A DNA stretch of 64,000 nucleotides from Spirochaetia bacterium 38H-sp (lineage in GTDB: Bacteria; Spirochaetota; Spirochaetia; Winmispirales; Winmispiraceae): positions 835,018 to 899,017 of the forward strand of contig JBCHKQ010000001.1 of assembly GCA_039023545.1 (NCBI GenBank), read 5' to 3'. Shown piece by piece: positions 24,686 to 34,141 of the stretch. Numbering within the stretch: position 1 is the first letter of the stretch; each line of letters opens with the position of its first letter. The position numbers were made by a program, and so were the translations under genes. The notes under the pieces were generated by a model. That model saw nothing but the letters and a program-made list of their open reading frames with translations. It did no database searches and was not told the origin of the DNA.

Positions 24686-26422
24686 ATGAGTGATGTTATC
24701 TATACACTTCCCGAGCTGATAAGGCGTTCTTCCGAGCGTTTTTCGGATAGGATTCTTTACAGGCTATATGATGATGGAGAAATCAAAGAGTCTTTTTCTT
24801 ATGGAGAGGTCTATGAGAAGATAAGAGCTATGGCAGGACTTCTTACTTCTCTTGGTGTAAAGCCTGGTGATAAGGTCATGCTTATATCTGAGAACAGGCC
24901 TGCATGGCCTGTTGCTTATTTTGCTATTTCGTTTATAGGTGCAGTAATTGTACCTGTTCTGATAGACTTTACAGCTTCTCAGGTTAAAACTGTTTTTGAG
25001 CATGCAGAGTGTGCAGCCGTATGTACCAGTGAAAAGCTTCTCAATAAACTGGCTGATGCGGGGGTAGAGTCCGACTTTATTCTGATAGACAGGTTTATGC
25101 ATGATGATGCCTGTGTTATAAGAAGCAAAAATCTTGTGTCGGTTCCTTATGAGTTGTTGGACCCTGCTGATGTCAAAGAAGATGACCTTGCGGCTATTCT
25201 CTATACCTCTGGTACGACAGGTAGAAGCAAAGGTGTTATGCTCAGCCATAAGAACCTTGCCTTGCAGGCTTATGAATGCCGTTCTGTTTTTAAGGTTGGT
25301 CCTAGAGACAGGCTTTTTTCTGTTTTGCCTCTTGCTCATACTTACGAGTGCACCATAGGAATGCTTTTCCCTACTGCTTATGGTTGTTCTATCACATATA
25401 TATCCAGACCGCCTACGGCTTCTGTTCTTATACCCGCGCTTAGCGAGGTGAGACCCACTGTTATGCTTTCTGTTCCTCTTATAATAGAAAAAATTTACAA
25501 TACAAAGATAAAACCTCAGCTTGTGGACCATCCTCTATATAAATTTAAGCTCACAAGACCTCTTGCCCTTTGGGTTGCAGGCAAGAAGCTTCTTGCAACA
25601 TTTGGTGGGGCTTTACGCTTTTTTGGTATTGGCGGGGCCCCTCTTGCCCCTGATACGGAGGATTTCCTCAAGTCATCTGGTTTCCCTTATGCTATAGGCT
25701 ACGGGCTTACTGAGACTGCGCCTCTTATAGCCGGTTCTAACCCGCGCAATACTGTACGGGGTGCCATAGGCCCTATTTTTAAAAATGTGCGGCTTAGAAT
25801 AGTTGATGCCAACGGTAATATAGTTGCTGGCGAGGGTGTAAAATCAGGCAGCTATAATGCAGAGGGAGAGATACAGGTAAAAAGCCCTTATGTCATGATG
25901 GGTTATTACAAGCAGCCTGAGCTTACACGCAGTGTGTTTACAGAGGACGGATGGTTTAAGACAGGTGATATAGGACTTCTTGACAGGCGGGGAAGATTGT
26001 TTATAAAAGGAAGGCTTAAATCTCTTATCCTTGGTCCTGGGGGTGAGAATATCTATCCTGAGGAGATAGAGTTTTTGCTTAATCTTTCTGATTTTGTAGA
26101 AGAATCTCTTGTTTATCAAGATGAGGCTGGGCAGCTTGTGGCTCTTGTTGTGCTCTCTGAGCAGGCTAAAAACCTGTTGGCTGCTGCCGGAGACGGAGTT
26201 GATGAGGCTATGCATAGCATAAGCTCCGGGGTAAATAACCTTACCCGTGCTGCTGAAGACTTTGCAGAGAAGCTCAAGAAGGAAGTCAATTCCAGACTTG
26301 CAGCCTTTTCCAGAATCAGCAGGATAAAGCTTGATGACAAGCCGCTTGAGAAGACTGCAACCCACAAGGTAAAACGCTTTTTGTATACAGACAAGAATAA
26401 CGACGATAAAAAATCCGGTTAA
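24686..26422 (+). CDS. AMP-forming acyl-CoA synthetase
   Basis: A 578-residue enzyme of the ANL superfamily that activates a carboxylic acid, probably a long-chain fatty acid, with ATP and CoA. Signature motifs: LYTSGTTGRSKGVMLSHKN (P-loop), GYGLTETAPLIAGS, WFKTGDIGLLDRRGRLFIKGR and the C-terminal lysine region (LEKTATHKVKRF). The acidic, repetitive stretch at ~500-545 (AAAGDGVDEAMHSISSG) is an insertion compared with typical FadD. Translation starts at ATG 24686 after AGGGG. It may be co-transcribed with the omptin-like gene; a forward stem-loop element follows 14 bases after the stop. Confidence 0.88.
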   Translation: MSDVIYTLPELIRRSSERFSDRILYRLYDDGEIKESFSYGEVYEKIRAMAGLLTSLGVKPGDKVMLISENRPAWPVAYFAISFIGAVIVPVLIDFTASQVKTVFEHAECAAVCTSEKLLNKLADAGVESDFILIDRFMHDDACVIRSKNLVSVPYELLDPADVKEDDLAAILYTSGTTGRSKGVMLSHKNLALQAYECRSVFKVGPRDRLFSVLPLAHTYECTIGMLFPTAYGCSITYISRPPTASVLIPALSEVRPTVMLSVPLIIEKIYNTKIKPQLVDHPLYKFKLTRPLALWVAGKKLLATFGGALRFFGIGGAPLAPDTEDFLKSSGFPYAIGYGLTETAPLIAGSNPRNTVRGAIGPIFKNVRLRIVDANGNIVAGEGVKSGSYNAEGEIQVKSPYVMMGYYKQPELTRSVFTEDGWFKTGDIGLLDRRGRLFIKGRLKSLILGPGGENIYPEEIEFLLNLSDFVEESLVYQDEAGQLVALVVLSEQAKNLLAAAGDGVDEAMHSISSGVNNLTRAAEDFAEKLKKEVNSRLAAFSRISRIKLDDKPLEKTATHKVKRFLYTDKNNDDKKSG

Positions 26423-26436
26423 AAAATATTTTTTGA

Positions 26437-26480
26437 TACCGAACGCATAGGACGCTTGTGCGTCCTATGCTGCCTCCGGC
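26437..26480 (+). repeat. Intergenic stem-loop element 11, forward orientation
   Basis: TACCGAACG overlapping a perfect 10-bp stem GCATAGGACG/CGTCCTATGC with a 6-base loop, then TGCCTCCGGC. It is one of an inverted pair between convergent genes. Confidence 0.85.
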
Positions 26481-26516
26481 ACTGATTCTTGTCATGATTT
26501 ATTTTACGCAGTCATT

Positions 26517-26585
26517 GCCAAAGGCAGGCAGAAGTGCGCTTATTATTGTTTTTTCCCTATATGTCGCGCTTCTGCCGTTCGGTAT
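26517..26585 (-). repeat. Intergenic stem-loop element 12, reverse orientation
   Basis: GCCAAAGGCAG, stem GGCAGAAGTGCGC against GCGCTTCTGCC, then GTTCGGTAT. The distal end faces the stop codon of the minus-strand gene at 26616. Confidence 0.8.
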
Positions 26586-26615
26586 AAAATATTATTTTTA
26601 TTGAGATATCTGGTA

Positions 26616-28541
26616 TCAGCTTAAGGTTTGGGGCAGGCGTTTTACTTTTTTTATTTTTGCTACTTCTATCGTCAGAGGGTGTGCGCCAGACGGGTTTTTT
26701 ACCAGCAGAAGATGTTTGTTGTTCTCTTTTGTGAGTTTTATGGGTCTTGTTTTTATGTTAATTGTACCCGTGGGGCTTGTGATTTCCAACTCTAGTTTTT
26801 CTGTGCCGCTTTTTAGCGATTCTTCTATGAGGCGGATTTTTGCCTGGTAGTCCAGTCCGTCTGCTTCCAGTATATCCTGCACGCTGTTGGCATCTGTCAT
26901 CTGTGCTGAAAAAAGGATAAAGCCGGATTCTATTTTTGCAAGTATGTTCTTTTTTGTTTCCTGAGGGATGTCTTTTTTCTCCAGTTCTTGTATGAGTTCT
27001 TTTTTGCGTTTGCTATTCCCACATGGGGGGATTTCTGTTTTTATGTTTATCGCCGGTATCTCGATATCTGTTTCTAACCTTGTGTCTTTTTGTTCTTGAT
27101 CGCTTTCTGTTGGTAATACTATTTCTATTCCGGCTTGGCTTAGCAGGTTCTGCCATTCTTCTGCGCGGTCTTTTTTTATGAGCAATATGTTTTCTGTAAG
27201 TTCTTCTCTTATGCAGTGTTTGTATCCGGGTAGTTTTTTTACAAGTTGTGCGTATTGTGGCTGAAGTATGGCTATAATGCCTTCTATATGGCGTATTCTT
27301 TCTGCTTCTTCCTGCCAGAGTTCCAGTGTTCTTGATAAGCTGTGCGGTAGTGCTGCGGATGATGTTACCATTAGCCTTAACGGAATTTCTCCCGGCTCTA
27401 TACCGGCTTCCACTATGTTTTTGTAGCTTTTTTTGCTTATTGTATAGTGACTTACAATGTCATGTTTTTCCAGATCTGCGGTACAGGCAGGTATCAGTAT
27501 GTCTTCCAATTTTGCATGGGGATATATGTTTATCCTGCCGGTTTGTTCTATTATCATCTGAGGTGCAGCAGAAGAAGGAACTTCTGCCTGGGTTATTGTG
27601 TAGACTGTATCTTTTTTATGGAGAATTCCCCAGAGTATGAGTGTTTCTTCTATTGTATCCCCATACTTTTCTGCAAGCTCACCCAAAGAAAATAGGATTG
27701 CTCTGTTTATGTTTCTTTTTGTGTAGTTTTTTCCACTGATAAGGATATGGTTAAGAAGAAGGATGGCTTTTGCCAGCTTCTGTATATCTTCCTTTTCTGC
27801 TATCGATGCCGCTGCAAAAAGAGAAAGTCGTTGAGATTGTGATATCTGTGATAGATTGTCAGCTTTTTTTAAGAGTGTCTTTTTGTCTTTTTCCGTGCAG
27901 ATATCGAGCTTTGTCAGGGCTTGTGTAATAGCGATTAGTCTTTGAGGATTTTCTGTAAAATCTGCTATTTTCTCCGCTATTTCTTCCTGTTTTTTTGCCT
28001 TTATTTCTCCTTTTACCGTTATTATTGTCGGGTCCTTTATAAGTATGGAGAAAAAAGCCGATATAAGTGCAGGTGTGCACCATGTAACAGGCGTATTTCC
28101 GGGCCATGTTCCCTCCTCTGGAGGGAAAGCATAACTCACAGAGATTGCTTTTTCTGTAAGCATATTTTTGAGTGCCGGGGTAAAGAGTAGTCTTCCTTCC
28201 TTGTCGGGGAATATCAGGAGCCTGTCGTACAATTGACGGATTTTTATATCCGCATCTTCTATGCCGTCCCGTGATAGAAAATCTGTCAGTTCTTTTTCTG
28301 CCGGTTTCTTACTCAGTGCAATGATAGACAGCACTTGCCTGTCTTCCGCGCTAAGAAGGTCTTCTATTGCTTTCTGAGTCTCGGCTGTGCTGAGATATTT
28401 TTCCAGCTTTTCTATAAACCTGGGTTTATGATACGGTGTTTCTATTCTACCCAGATAGTTTCTTATTATGTTGAGAAATGCTTTGTCAGGCAGCCCCAGA
28501 AGATAATCTACCCATTCTGCTCTATCTCTTCTTCTGTCCAT
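26616..28541 (-). CDS. XPB-associated protein with helicase N-terminal-like region
   Basis: A 641-residue cytoplasmic protein without helicase motifs. Its N-terminal half (LLGLPDKAFLNIIRNYLGR ... LSAEDRQVLSIIALSKKPAEKELTDFL ... LYDRLLIFPDKEGRLLFTPAL) reads like a series of winged-helix modules, as in the XPB/Ssl2 helicase-associated family. The middle has a segment (ILIPACTADLEKHDIVSHYTISKKSYKNIVEAGIEPGEI) typical of that family. In mycobacteria a similar protein is encoded beside XPB (Rv0862c next to Rv0861c). Its start overlaps the XPB gene by 34 bases, so the two are translationally linked. It probably assists XPB in DNA repair or transcription-linked remodelling; that is inference. Confidence 0.7.
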   Translation of the reverse strand: MDRRRDRAEWVDYLLGLPDKAFLNIIRNYLGRIETPYHKPRFIEKLEKYLSTAETQKAIEDLLSAEDRQVLSIIALSKKPAEKELTDFLSRDGIEDADIKIRQLYDRLLIFPDKEGRLLFTPALKNMLTEKAISVSYAFPPEEGTWPGNTPVTWCTPALISAFFSILIKDPTIITVKGEIKAKKQEEIAEKIADFTENPQRLIAITQALTKLDICTEKDKKTLLKKADNLSQISQSQRLSLFAAASIAEKEDIQKLAKAILLLNHILISGKNYTKRNINRAILFSLGELAEKYGDTIEETLILWGILHKKDTVYTITQAEVPSSAAPQMIIEQTGRINIYPHAKLEDILIPACTADLEKHDIVSHYTISKKSYKNIVEAGIEPGEIPLRLMVTSSAALPHSLSRTLELWQEEAERIRHIEGIIAILQPQYAQLVKKLPGYKHCIREELTENILLIKKDRAEEWQNLLSQAGIEIVLPTESDQEQKDTRLETDIEIPAINIKTEIPPCGNSKRKKELIQELEKKDIPQETKKNILAKIESGFILFSAQMTDANSVQDILEADGLDYQAKIRLIEESLKSGTEKLELEITSPTGTINIKTRPIKLTKENNKHLLLVKNPSGAHPLTIEVAKIKKVKRLPQTLS

Positions 28542-30262
28542 ACTTCTATATTGTATTTGTACCCCTGTTCTGTAAGGAATCTCTGTCTGTTAAGGCCAAA
28601 CTCTTCTTCTACTGTATCACGTGTTATTATACTGTAGAAGTAGGCATTATGTTCTTTGGGTCTAAGTATACGTCCCAATCTTTGAGCTTCTTCTTGCCTT
28701 GAGCCAAAGCTTCCTGATATCTGTATTGCAACAGCTGCATCCGGAAGGTCTATGGAAAAATTAGCTACCTTGGATACTATGAGTGTTTTTATTTTTCCTT
28801 CTTTGAATTGATTGTATATTTCTTCTCGTTTTTTATTGGGTGTTTTCCCTGTTATTATGGGTATGGATAGTTCTTTTGCCAGTTTTTCTAGCTGTTCTAC
28901 ATATTGTCCTATTATGAGAGCCGGGAGACCTCTATGCCTTTTTACAAGTATTTCTGCTATTTTGTTTTTTAGACTGTTTGTGCTTGCTATCTTAAACTTT
29001 TTTCTCCTGTCTGCTGTTATATACTCCATCCGGTCATTATCAGGAAGAGGGATACGAATTTCGTAGCATAAGGCGCTTGCTATCCAGCCTTTTTCTTCTA
29101 CTTGTTTCCAGGGAATATCGTAGCGTTTGGGACCTACTAGAGCAAATAGATGGTGTTCTTTGCCGTCTTCTCTGACCAGTGTGGCTGTAAGTCCGCATCT
29201 TCTTTTTGCCTGGAGTTCTGCGGTTATTTTAAATACCGGTGCGGGCAGAAGGTGTACTTCGTCGTATATGATAAGTCCCCAGTTGTGTTTGATAAAAAGG
29301 TCAAAGTGAGGATAAAAATCAACATCTGGATCAGGTCTCCATGTGAGGATATTATAGGTTGCAACTGTAACAGGCTTGATAGTCTTTTTTTCTCCCGTGT
29401 ACTCTCCTATCATGTTTGGGCTTATGTTTGTTTTTTCCAATATCTCATCTATCCATTGATGTGCTGCTGCTATATTGGGTGTGAGAATCAGAGTGTGTGT
29501 CTTGTAGTGTGCCATTACTGCAATTCCTACTATGGTCTTTCCCGAGCCACATGGCATTACTATTGTTCCGTACCCTGTACCAGGTGTATCATCTCCCGTA
29601 AAGGCCTTTACTGCATCTTTCTGATATGCTCTGAGTGAGAACCTTTTTTCGCCTTGAAGGTTTTCCTGAAGGCTAATATCCAGTCTGTCCCCCTGTTTTA
29701 AAGGAACCTTGTCGGACACAGGATAATCAAGATCTATAAGTGCCTGTTTTACCGTTCCCCTGTGCAGCATGTTGAGATAGAGGATGTCTTCTTTTTCTTC
29801 CAGTTCCTGATATGAGAGCATAAGATATTTTTTGAGGCTGCGATATGAGAGTATCTCTCTTTTGCTCAACGGTGGTTTTATCTTAAGACAAAGTGTATCT
29901 TCCCTTGCTGTTGGGAGAAGGACGACAGAATCCGCTCTGTCTATGGTATGCCGTATAAAGTCAAGGAGGGACTGAGGCACCGGATATTTGGAGAATTTAT
30001 TGAGAGTTAATCCTATATCCTCATAGGAAATACCGGCAGAAGCTGCGTTCCACAGAGATAATGGGCTTATCCTGTATGTATGCATATAGTCAGGAGAGCT
30101 TATAAGCTCAGAAAATGCGGATATCTTTGCTCTGGCTTCTTCTGCAAAAGGGTTGGCTATTTCCAGAAGTAGTGTGCCGTCACTTTGTGCTATAACGGGT
30201 CCGTTTATGTCCATTGTATTAAGTAAGGTATACATAAGGAGCTCTTTTTGCAAGTAAAGCAT
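28508..30262 (-). CDS. xpb: XPB/ERCC3-type DNA helicase
   Basis: A 584-residue SF2 3'-5' DNA helicase related to eukaryotic XPB and to bacterial XPB known in mycobacteria and Treponema. Residues ~1-200 form a DNA-damage-recognition-like region. The motor follows with Walker A MPCGSGKT, the DEVH box (IIYDEVHLLPAP), motif III LTATL, the RED motif (VREDGKE) unique to XPB, and motif VI QRLGRILRP. A second ATG nine codons in (MYTLLNTMD) is an equally possible start, and neither has a clear ribosome-binding site. It forms an operon with the overlapping partner gene downstream. Confidence 0.9.
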   Translation of the reverse strand: MLYLQKELLMYTLLNTMDINGPVIAQSDGTLLLEIANPFAEEARAKISAFSELISSPDYMHTYRISPLSLWNAASAGISYEDIGLTLNKFSKYPVPQSLLDFIRHTIDRADSVVLLPTAREDTLCLKIKPPLSKREILSYRSLKKYLMLSYQELEEKEDILYLNMLHRGTVKQALIDLDYPVSDKVPLKQGDRLDISLQENLQGEKRFSLRAYQKDAVKAFTGDDTPGTGYGTIVMPCGSGKTIVGIAVMAHYKTHTLILTPNIAAAHQWIDEILEKTNISPNMIGEYTGEKKTIKPVTVATYNILTWRPDPDVDFYPHFDLFIKHNWGLIIYDEVHLLPAPVFKITAELQAKRRCGLTATLVREDGKEHHLFALVGPKRYDIPWKQVEEKGWIASALCYEIRIPLPDNDRMEYITADRRKKFKIASTNSLKNKIAEILVKRHRGLPALIIGQYVEQLEKLAKELSIPIITGKTPNKKREEIYNQFKEGKIKTLIVSKVANFSIDLPDAAVAIQISGSFGSRQEEAQRLGRILRPKEHNAYFYSIITRDTVEEEFGLNRQRFLTEQGYKYNIEVWTEEEIEQNG

Positions 30263-30634
30263 GTGAGACGATGTTTGTATTTAATGAAAGGTTTTTATAT
30301 AAAAAAGATGTAGTTGATAAAGAATACGATATGATATGCCTTGGAGCGATGTTTCTAGCGAAACATCCAAGAAAACGGTTTGTATGTATATGTTTTATCA
30401 GTGAAAACAATAGTTTTCCTGTGATAGATACTTTTTGTTCTTTATTACTTGGGTATTGGTTTATGATTTTTTCTATTTCTTTCTGTGTTATCGGTATACA
30501 GAAATCAAGTTTTATGTATTCTGCTATCGTATATGAGCTTATTGGTATGTAAAACATATATGTTGGTTTGTTTTTGTAATCATTTTAACTCTTTATTTTT
30601 GTAATATAAGGAAATATATTTTTTTTATTTTTTG
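30263..30634. other. AT-rich divergent region with doubtful short frames
   Basis: Between the XPB gene and the ABC transporter promoter lie a 93-codon plus-strand frame (30271-30552) and a 112-codon minus-strand frame (30219-30557) covering the same bases. Neither has a ribosome-binding site. The minus-strand frame (ITQKEIEKIINQYPSNKEQK) has more protein-like composition and would overlap the start of XPB by 44 bases. I cannot decide whether either is expressed. Confidence 0.3.
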
Positions 30635-30664
30635 TTGACAGCTTCAAAGGGCACGTGTTACTAT
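30635..30664 (+). promoter_or_regulatory. Promoter of the sugar ABC operon
   Basis: TTGACA at 30635-30640 and TACTAT at 30659-30664 with an 18-base spacer. Transcription would begin near 30671, at the edge of the hairpin pair that follows. Confidence 0.6.
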
Positions 30665-30671
30665 TTTTCAA

Positions 30672-30703
30672 ACACCATTATGGTGTGCAGCCTGTATGGC
30701 TGC
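30672..30703 (+). promoter_or_regulatory. Two tandem hairpins in the 5' leader
   Basis: ACACCA/TGGTGT with a 3-base loop (30672-30686) is followed at once by GCAGCC/GGCTGC with a 5-base loop (30687-30703). They sit between the predicted transcription start and the AGGAGG site. They could be an operator, or protect the 5' end of the mRNA. Confidence 0.5.
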
Positions 30704-30728
30704 AAAGAAAATTTTCAGGAGGGATGTT

Positions 30729-32015
30729 ATGAAGAAAACCCTATTGACTCTCCTTATGTTTGCACTGGTGGCAGGTTTTGCTTTTGCAAGCGCCAGCCAG
30801 GAGACCGGAGGAGGAAAAAAGGTAACTATCGATGTTCTTGCGTACGGCGATAATGCCAATCCGGAAGGACAGAACTGGATCCGCATAGTAGAAGCTTTTA
30901 TGAATGAGAACCCCAACGTAGATGTTAAGTATGAGCTTCTCTATGATGAGGCCTACCATCAGAAGGTTACGGCTCGTCTTGCTTCTGGCGATGTGCCTGA
31001 TATGGCATATATGGGAGCTGATGCACGCTGGGGTAAACCCTGGCAGGAAGCAGGTCAGCAGGTTGACCACAGACCTTTTCTTGATGCTAACTATTATGAT
31101 TTGAGCCTTATTCCCCCGATGGGACCCAATGGTGAGGTGTACTATGTACCTCTTGGGACATCCAACATAACAACAGTTCTTTATATGAATAAGAAGCTTG
31201 TAGAATCTCTTGGATTCTCTGCTCCCAAGACGTACGAGGATATTGTTGCTATGGTTCCTGCTGCAAAGAAAAAAGGTCTCACAGTTCTTGAGATAGCCGG
31301 TGGTACAGGCTGGGTATGGGGTTCCTGCTTTATGTCCGGTGTTGTTGCAAGAATAACAGGTGATCCACACTGGGTGAGCAAGGCTGTTAAGGGCGAGAAG
31401 AAGTTTACTGACCCTGATTTTGTTGCTTCTCTTGCTATAATAAAGAAGATGGTTGATGACGGTGTTATCGACAAGAAATCTCTTCTTGTTGACTACGGCG
31501 GAGCTCTTACCAACTTTAACAATGGCAAGTCCCTCTTTATGATAGACGGACAGTGGAGAGCAGGAAGCATAGATCCTACACTTGCAGAGGACACAATTCT
31601 TCTTCCTCTACCCAAGCTTCCTGGACAGAAACCAGGTATGGATGATTCTGTTGCTGCTGCTATATCCATTGGATATGGTCTTACCAAGAAAGGTTCAGAG
31701 GATGCTGCAGTAAGAAATGCTGGTGTTAAGTTCCTTGAGTATTTTAACAGTGTTCCTGAGGTTACAATTCGTCTTCAGGATGGTGCTATTGTTGCTCCTG
31801 TTCTCAAGAACTTCCCTGTTCCTGAGGACCTGCCTACAATCAGCAAGCGCAAAATAGAGCTTGCTAACAGGGCAAAAATCGTAACAGATGTTATAGATGC
31901 CTATCTTGCAGGTGCAGCCAACGAGACACTCAATGCAGGAATGCAGAAGATCGTAGGTGGAGAAATAACTCCAGAACAGCTTGCAAAGCAGGTGGAAGAG
32001 CTTGCTCGCCAGTAA
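30729..32015 (+). CDS. Sugar ABC transporter substrate-binding protein
   Basis: A 428-residue family 1 solute-binding protein that captures a sugar or oligosaccharide in the periplasm. The signal peptide is residues 1-22 (MKKTLLTLLMFALVAGFAFA) with a type I site before SASQE; there is no lipobox Cys. The mature part shows EAFMNENPNVDVKYELL, DMAYMGADA and the GKSLFMIDGQW segment common in this family. The frame is open from 30696, but AGGAGGG immediately before ATG 30729 and the signal peptide fix the start. It is the first gene of an operon with two permeases and a GH20 hexosaminidase, which suggests an N-acetylhexosamine-containing ligand. Confidence 0.9.
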   Translation: MKKTLLTLLMFALVAGFAFASASQETGGGKKVTIDVLAYGDNANPEGQNWIRIVEAFMNENPNVDVKYELLYDEAYHQKVTARLASGDVPDMAYMGADARWGKPWQEAGQQVDHRPFLDANYYDLSLIPPMGPNGEVYYVPLGTSNITTVLYMNKKLVESLGFSAPKTYEDIVAMVPAAKKKGLTVLEIAGGTGWVWGSCFMSGVVARITGDPHWVSKAVKGEKKFTDPDFVASLAIIKKMVDDGVIDKKSLLVDYGGALTNFNNGKSLFMIDGQWRAGSIDPTLAEDTILLPLPKLPGQKPGMDDSVAAAISIGYGLTKKGSEDAAVRNAGVKFLEYFNSVPEVTIRLQDGAIVAPVLKNFPVPEDLPTISKRKIELANRAKIVTDVIDAYLAGAANETLNAGMQKIVGGEITPEQLAKQVEELARQ

Positions 32016-32050
32016 TATGGCCGGTATCAAGATACGCAATTGAGAGTTTT

Positions 32051-32075
32051 AAGGAGGGGGCATCGCCCCCTCCTT
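32051..32075 (+). terminator. Strong intercistronic hairpin after the binding-protein gene
   Basis: A perfect 11-bp stem AAGGAGGGGGC/GCCCCCTCCTT with a 3-base loop, followed by four T. The true ribosome-binding site of the permease (GGAGGAGG) lies just after. Such hairpins usually keep binding-protein mRNA more abundant than permease mRNA. Confidence 0.8.
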
Positions 32076-32092
32076 TTGGAGGAGGAAAGTAG

Positions 32093-33007
32093 ATGACAGA
32101 GAGATTAAAGAAGAACCTTGTTTCTTTTTGGGTGATGGTAGGGCCGGCCTTGCTTGTGTATACCTTTATACTTGCCTATCCTGTTCTTTATTCCATAGGA
32201 CTCAGCTTTACGGATTATAATCCCAATATGGGTAACACTGGTAAATGGATGGGCTTGTCCTTATATGCAAAAATGTTTAAGGATCCTCTTTTCTGGCATG
32301 CTTTTAAGAACAATATGATAGTTGTTCTCGTATCAGTTTTTGGCCAGATTCCACTGGGATTTGTTCTTGCTTATATACTTTTTAGAAGAATGGTTAGAGC
32401 AAGGAACTTTTTTCAGGCTGTTGTTTTTATGCCACAGTTTCTTTCTACAATAGTTATCGGAATTTTGTGGAAGCGTCTTTTTGAGGCCGATGGAGCTGTT
32501 GCCACATTCTTGCAATGGCTTACACAGAATCCCGATGCCCAGTTTGACCTTATGTTAAGAGCGGATACTGTTATGTATCCCATTGGCTTTGTCTTGATAT
32601 GGATGTATACGGGATTTTATATGATAGTTTTTCTTGCCAACCTTCAGAAGCTAGATGTACAGCTTGTGGAAGCAGCCAAGATAGATGGAGCTACGGAGGC
32701 ACAGATATTTGCAAGAATTATTATGCCTCTTTTATCTGGTACTATACTTGTATCAGCTATACTTGCTATAGCAGGTTCTCTCAAGGGCTTTGACCTTATC
32801 TTTGCCATGACGGACAGGGGACTGACAAGGCAAAATGCTATGGTTTTGCCCATATATATGTACCAGGTGGCTTTTAATAACTACAATGACCCGTTGCGCT
32901 TTTCTTATGGAGCAGCCATTGCAAATACCGTTGTTCTTATCAGTGTAGGACTCATAATGTTTGCCAACTGGATCTCCAGTAAGTTTGATACAGGAGCTGA
33001 TATATGA
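32093..33007 (+). CDS. Sugar ABC transporter permease, MalF/UgpA-like
   Basis: A 304-residue cytoplasmic-membrane subunit with six predicted helices, beginning WVMVGPALLVYTFILAYPVLYSIGLSFTDYN. The cytoplasmic EAA loop that contacts the ATPase is EAAKIDGATEAQIFARIIMPLL. It follows the binding-protein gene and overlaps the second permease gene by four bases (ATGA), so their translation is coupled. No ATPase gene is present in the operon; a shared MsmK-type ATPase elsewhere in the genome probably energises it. Confidence 0.92.
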   Translation: MTERLKKNLVSFWVMVGPALLVYTFILAYPVLYSIGLSFTDYNPNMGNTGKWMGLSLYAKMFKDPLFWHAFKNNMIVVLVSVFGQIPLGFVLAYILFRRMVRARNFFQAVVFMPQFLSTIVIGILWKRLFEADGAVATFLQWLTQNPDAQFDLMLRADTVMYPIGFVLIWMYTGFYMIVFLANLQKLDVQLVEAAKIDGATEAQIFARIIMPLLSGTILVSAILAIAGSLKGFDLIFAMTDRGLTRQNAMVLPIYMYQVAFNNYNDPLRFSYGAAIANTVVLISVGLIMFANWISSKFDTGADI

Positions 33008-34134
33008 TAGAACAATTGACAGTTGTAGAAGGCCAGGCCAGATGGCAGGATAAGGTCGCCAATGTAGTTGGCAAAACGGTTTCTTATATAGTATTTATTA
33101 CTTGGGCATTGCTCACATTGCTTCCTATAGTATGGATGGGATATTCTTCTTTTAAATCCAACGAGGAGCTTAACCGCAGTGTATTTGCTCTTCCCCATGA
33201 TATGTTTGATAATGCACATGACGAGTACAAGGTGCTCAAGCATGGTCCTGGCATAAGATATCCCAAGGATCTCAAAGTACCAAAAGAGCAGACAATAGTG
33301 ATAGAGTCTACAACAATAGCTCCGGGCAGAAGATATATGGTATTTTTTCTTGACAAAAAAGATCTTCCGCCTGCATTGGCAAACTTAAAACCCGGTGATA
33401 AGTTGACTGTGGATCAGCTTCCCAAAAAGTATCAAACTCATATACATTGGAAGACGGTCTGGTTTAACTATGAGTCTGCAATAACCTACGGAAAACTGGG
33501 GCTTAAGTTTATTAACAGCATAATATATACGGCAGGTTCCACTCTGCTTATTGTGCTCCTGAGTCTCATGGTGGGATTTGCTCTAGGTAAACTCCCATTT
33601 CCCAAGCTTTCTGCAGTCATCGGAGGATTTTTTGGTCTTGGTTACCTGTTGAGCATACCTTCAATAATAATCCCTCTGTTTCTTATGATGTCCAGTGTAG
33701 GACTTGTGGATACTCACATAGGAATAATCATTGTTTATGTAGCCTTTGGACTTCCTCTGGGCGTCATGCTTGCTTCTCAGTTTATCAAGGGATTACCAGA
33801 CAGCCTTGTGGAGTCTGCATACATAGACGGTGCTAGTCTTATGCGCATGTTTTTTAGCATCATTGTTCCCATGGCAAGACCCGTTGCAATAACAATAGGA
33901 ATTATAAACGGACTTGGCATATGGAATGAGTTCCTTCTTGTCCTTGTTCTTGCAAGTTCCGAGGCAACAAAATCACTACCTGTGGGAGTCTTCTCCTTCT
34001 CAAGCCTCACAAGTACCCAGCTTGGCTGGCAAATGGCAGCTCTTGTAATAGCCGCACTTCCCGTAATTATTGTTTATGCTATATTTAACAGGAGAATAGC
34101 AGAAGGTGTTGTTGCAGGTGCCGTAAAAGGCTGA
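33004..34134 (+). CDS. Sugar ABC transporter permease, MalG-like, with a large external insertion
   Basis: A 376-residue permease, roughly 100 residues longer than usual MalG-type subunits. After helix 1 (~22-45) a soluble insertion (~60-150) contains GPGIRYPKDLKVPKEQTIVIESTTIAPGRR-like beta-strand sequence and LKPGDKLTVDQLPKK, apparently facing the periplasm. The remaining helices and the EAA loop ESAYIDGASLMRMFFSIIVPMARP are normal. The insertion could contact the binding protein or bind ligand. The start overlaps the upstream stop (ATGA). A terminator with the CCGAACG box follows directly. Confidence 0.9.
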   Translation: MIEQLTVVEGQARWQDKVANVVGKTVSYIVFITWALLTLLPIVWMGYSSFKSNEELNRSVFALPHDMFDNAHDEYKVLKHGPGIRYPKDLKVPKEQTIVIESTTIAPGRRYMVFFLDKKDLPPALANLKPGDKLTVDQLPKKYQTHIHWKTVWFNYESAITYGKLGLKFINSIIYTAGSTLLIVLLSLMVGFALGKLPFPKLSAVIGGFFGLGYLLSIPSIIIPLFLMMSSVGLVDTHIGIIIVYVAFGLPLGVMLASQFIKGLPDSLVESAYIDGASLMRMFFSIIVPMARPVAITIGIINGLGIWNEFLLVLVLASSEATKSLPVGVFSFSSLTSTQLGWQMAALVIAALPVIIVYAIFNRRIAEGVVAGAVKG

Positions 34135-34141
34135 AAAATAT

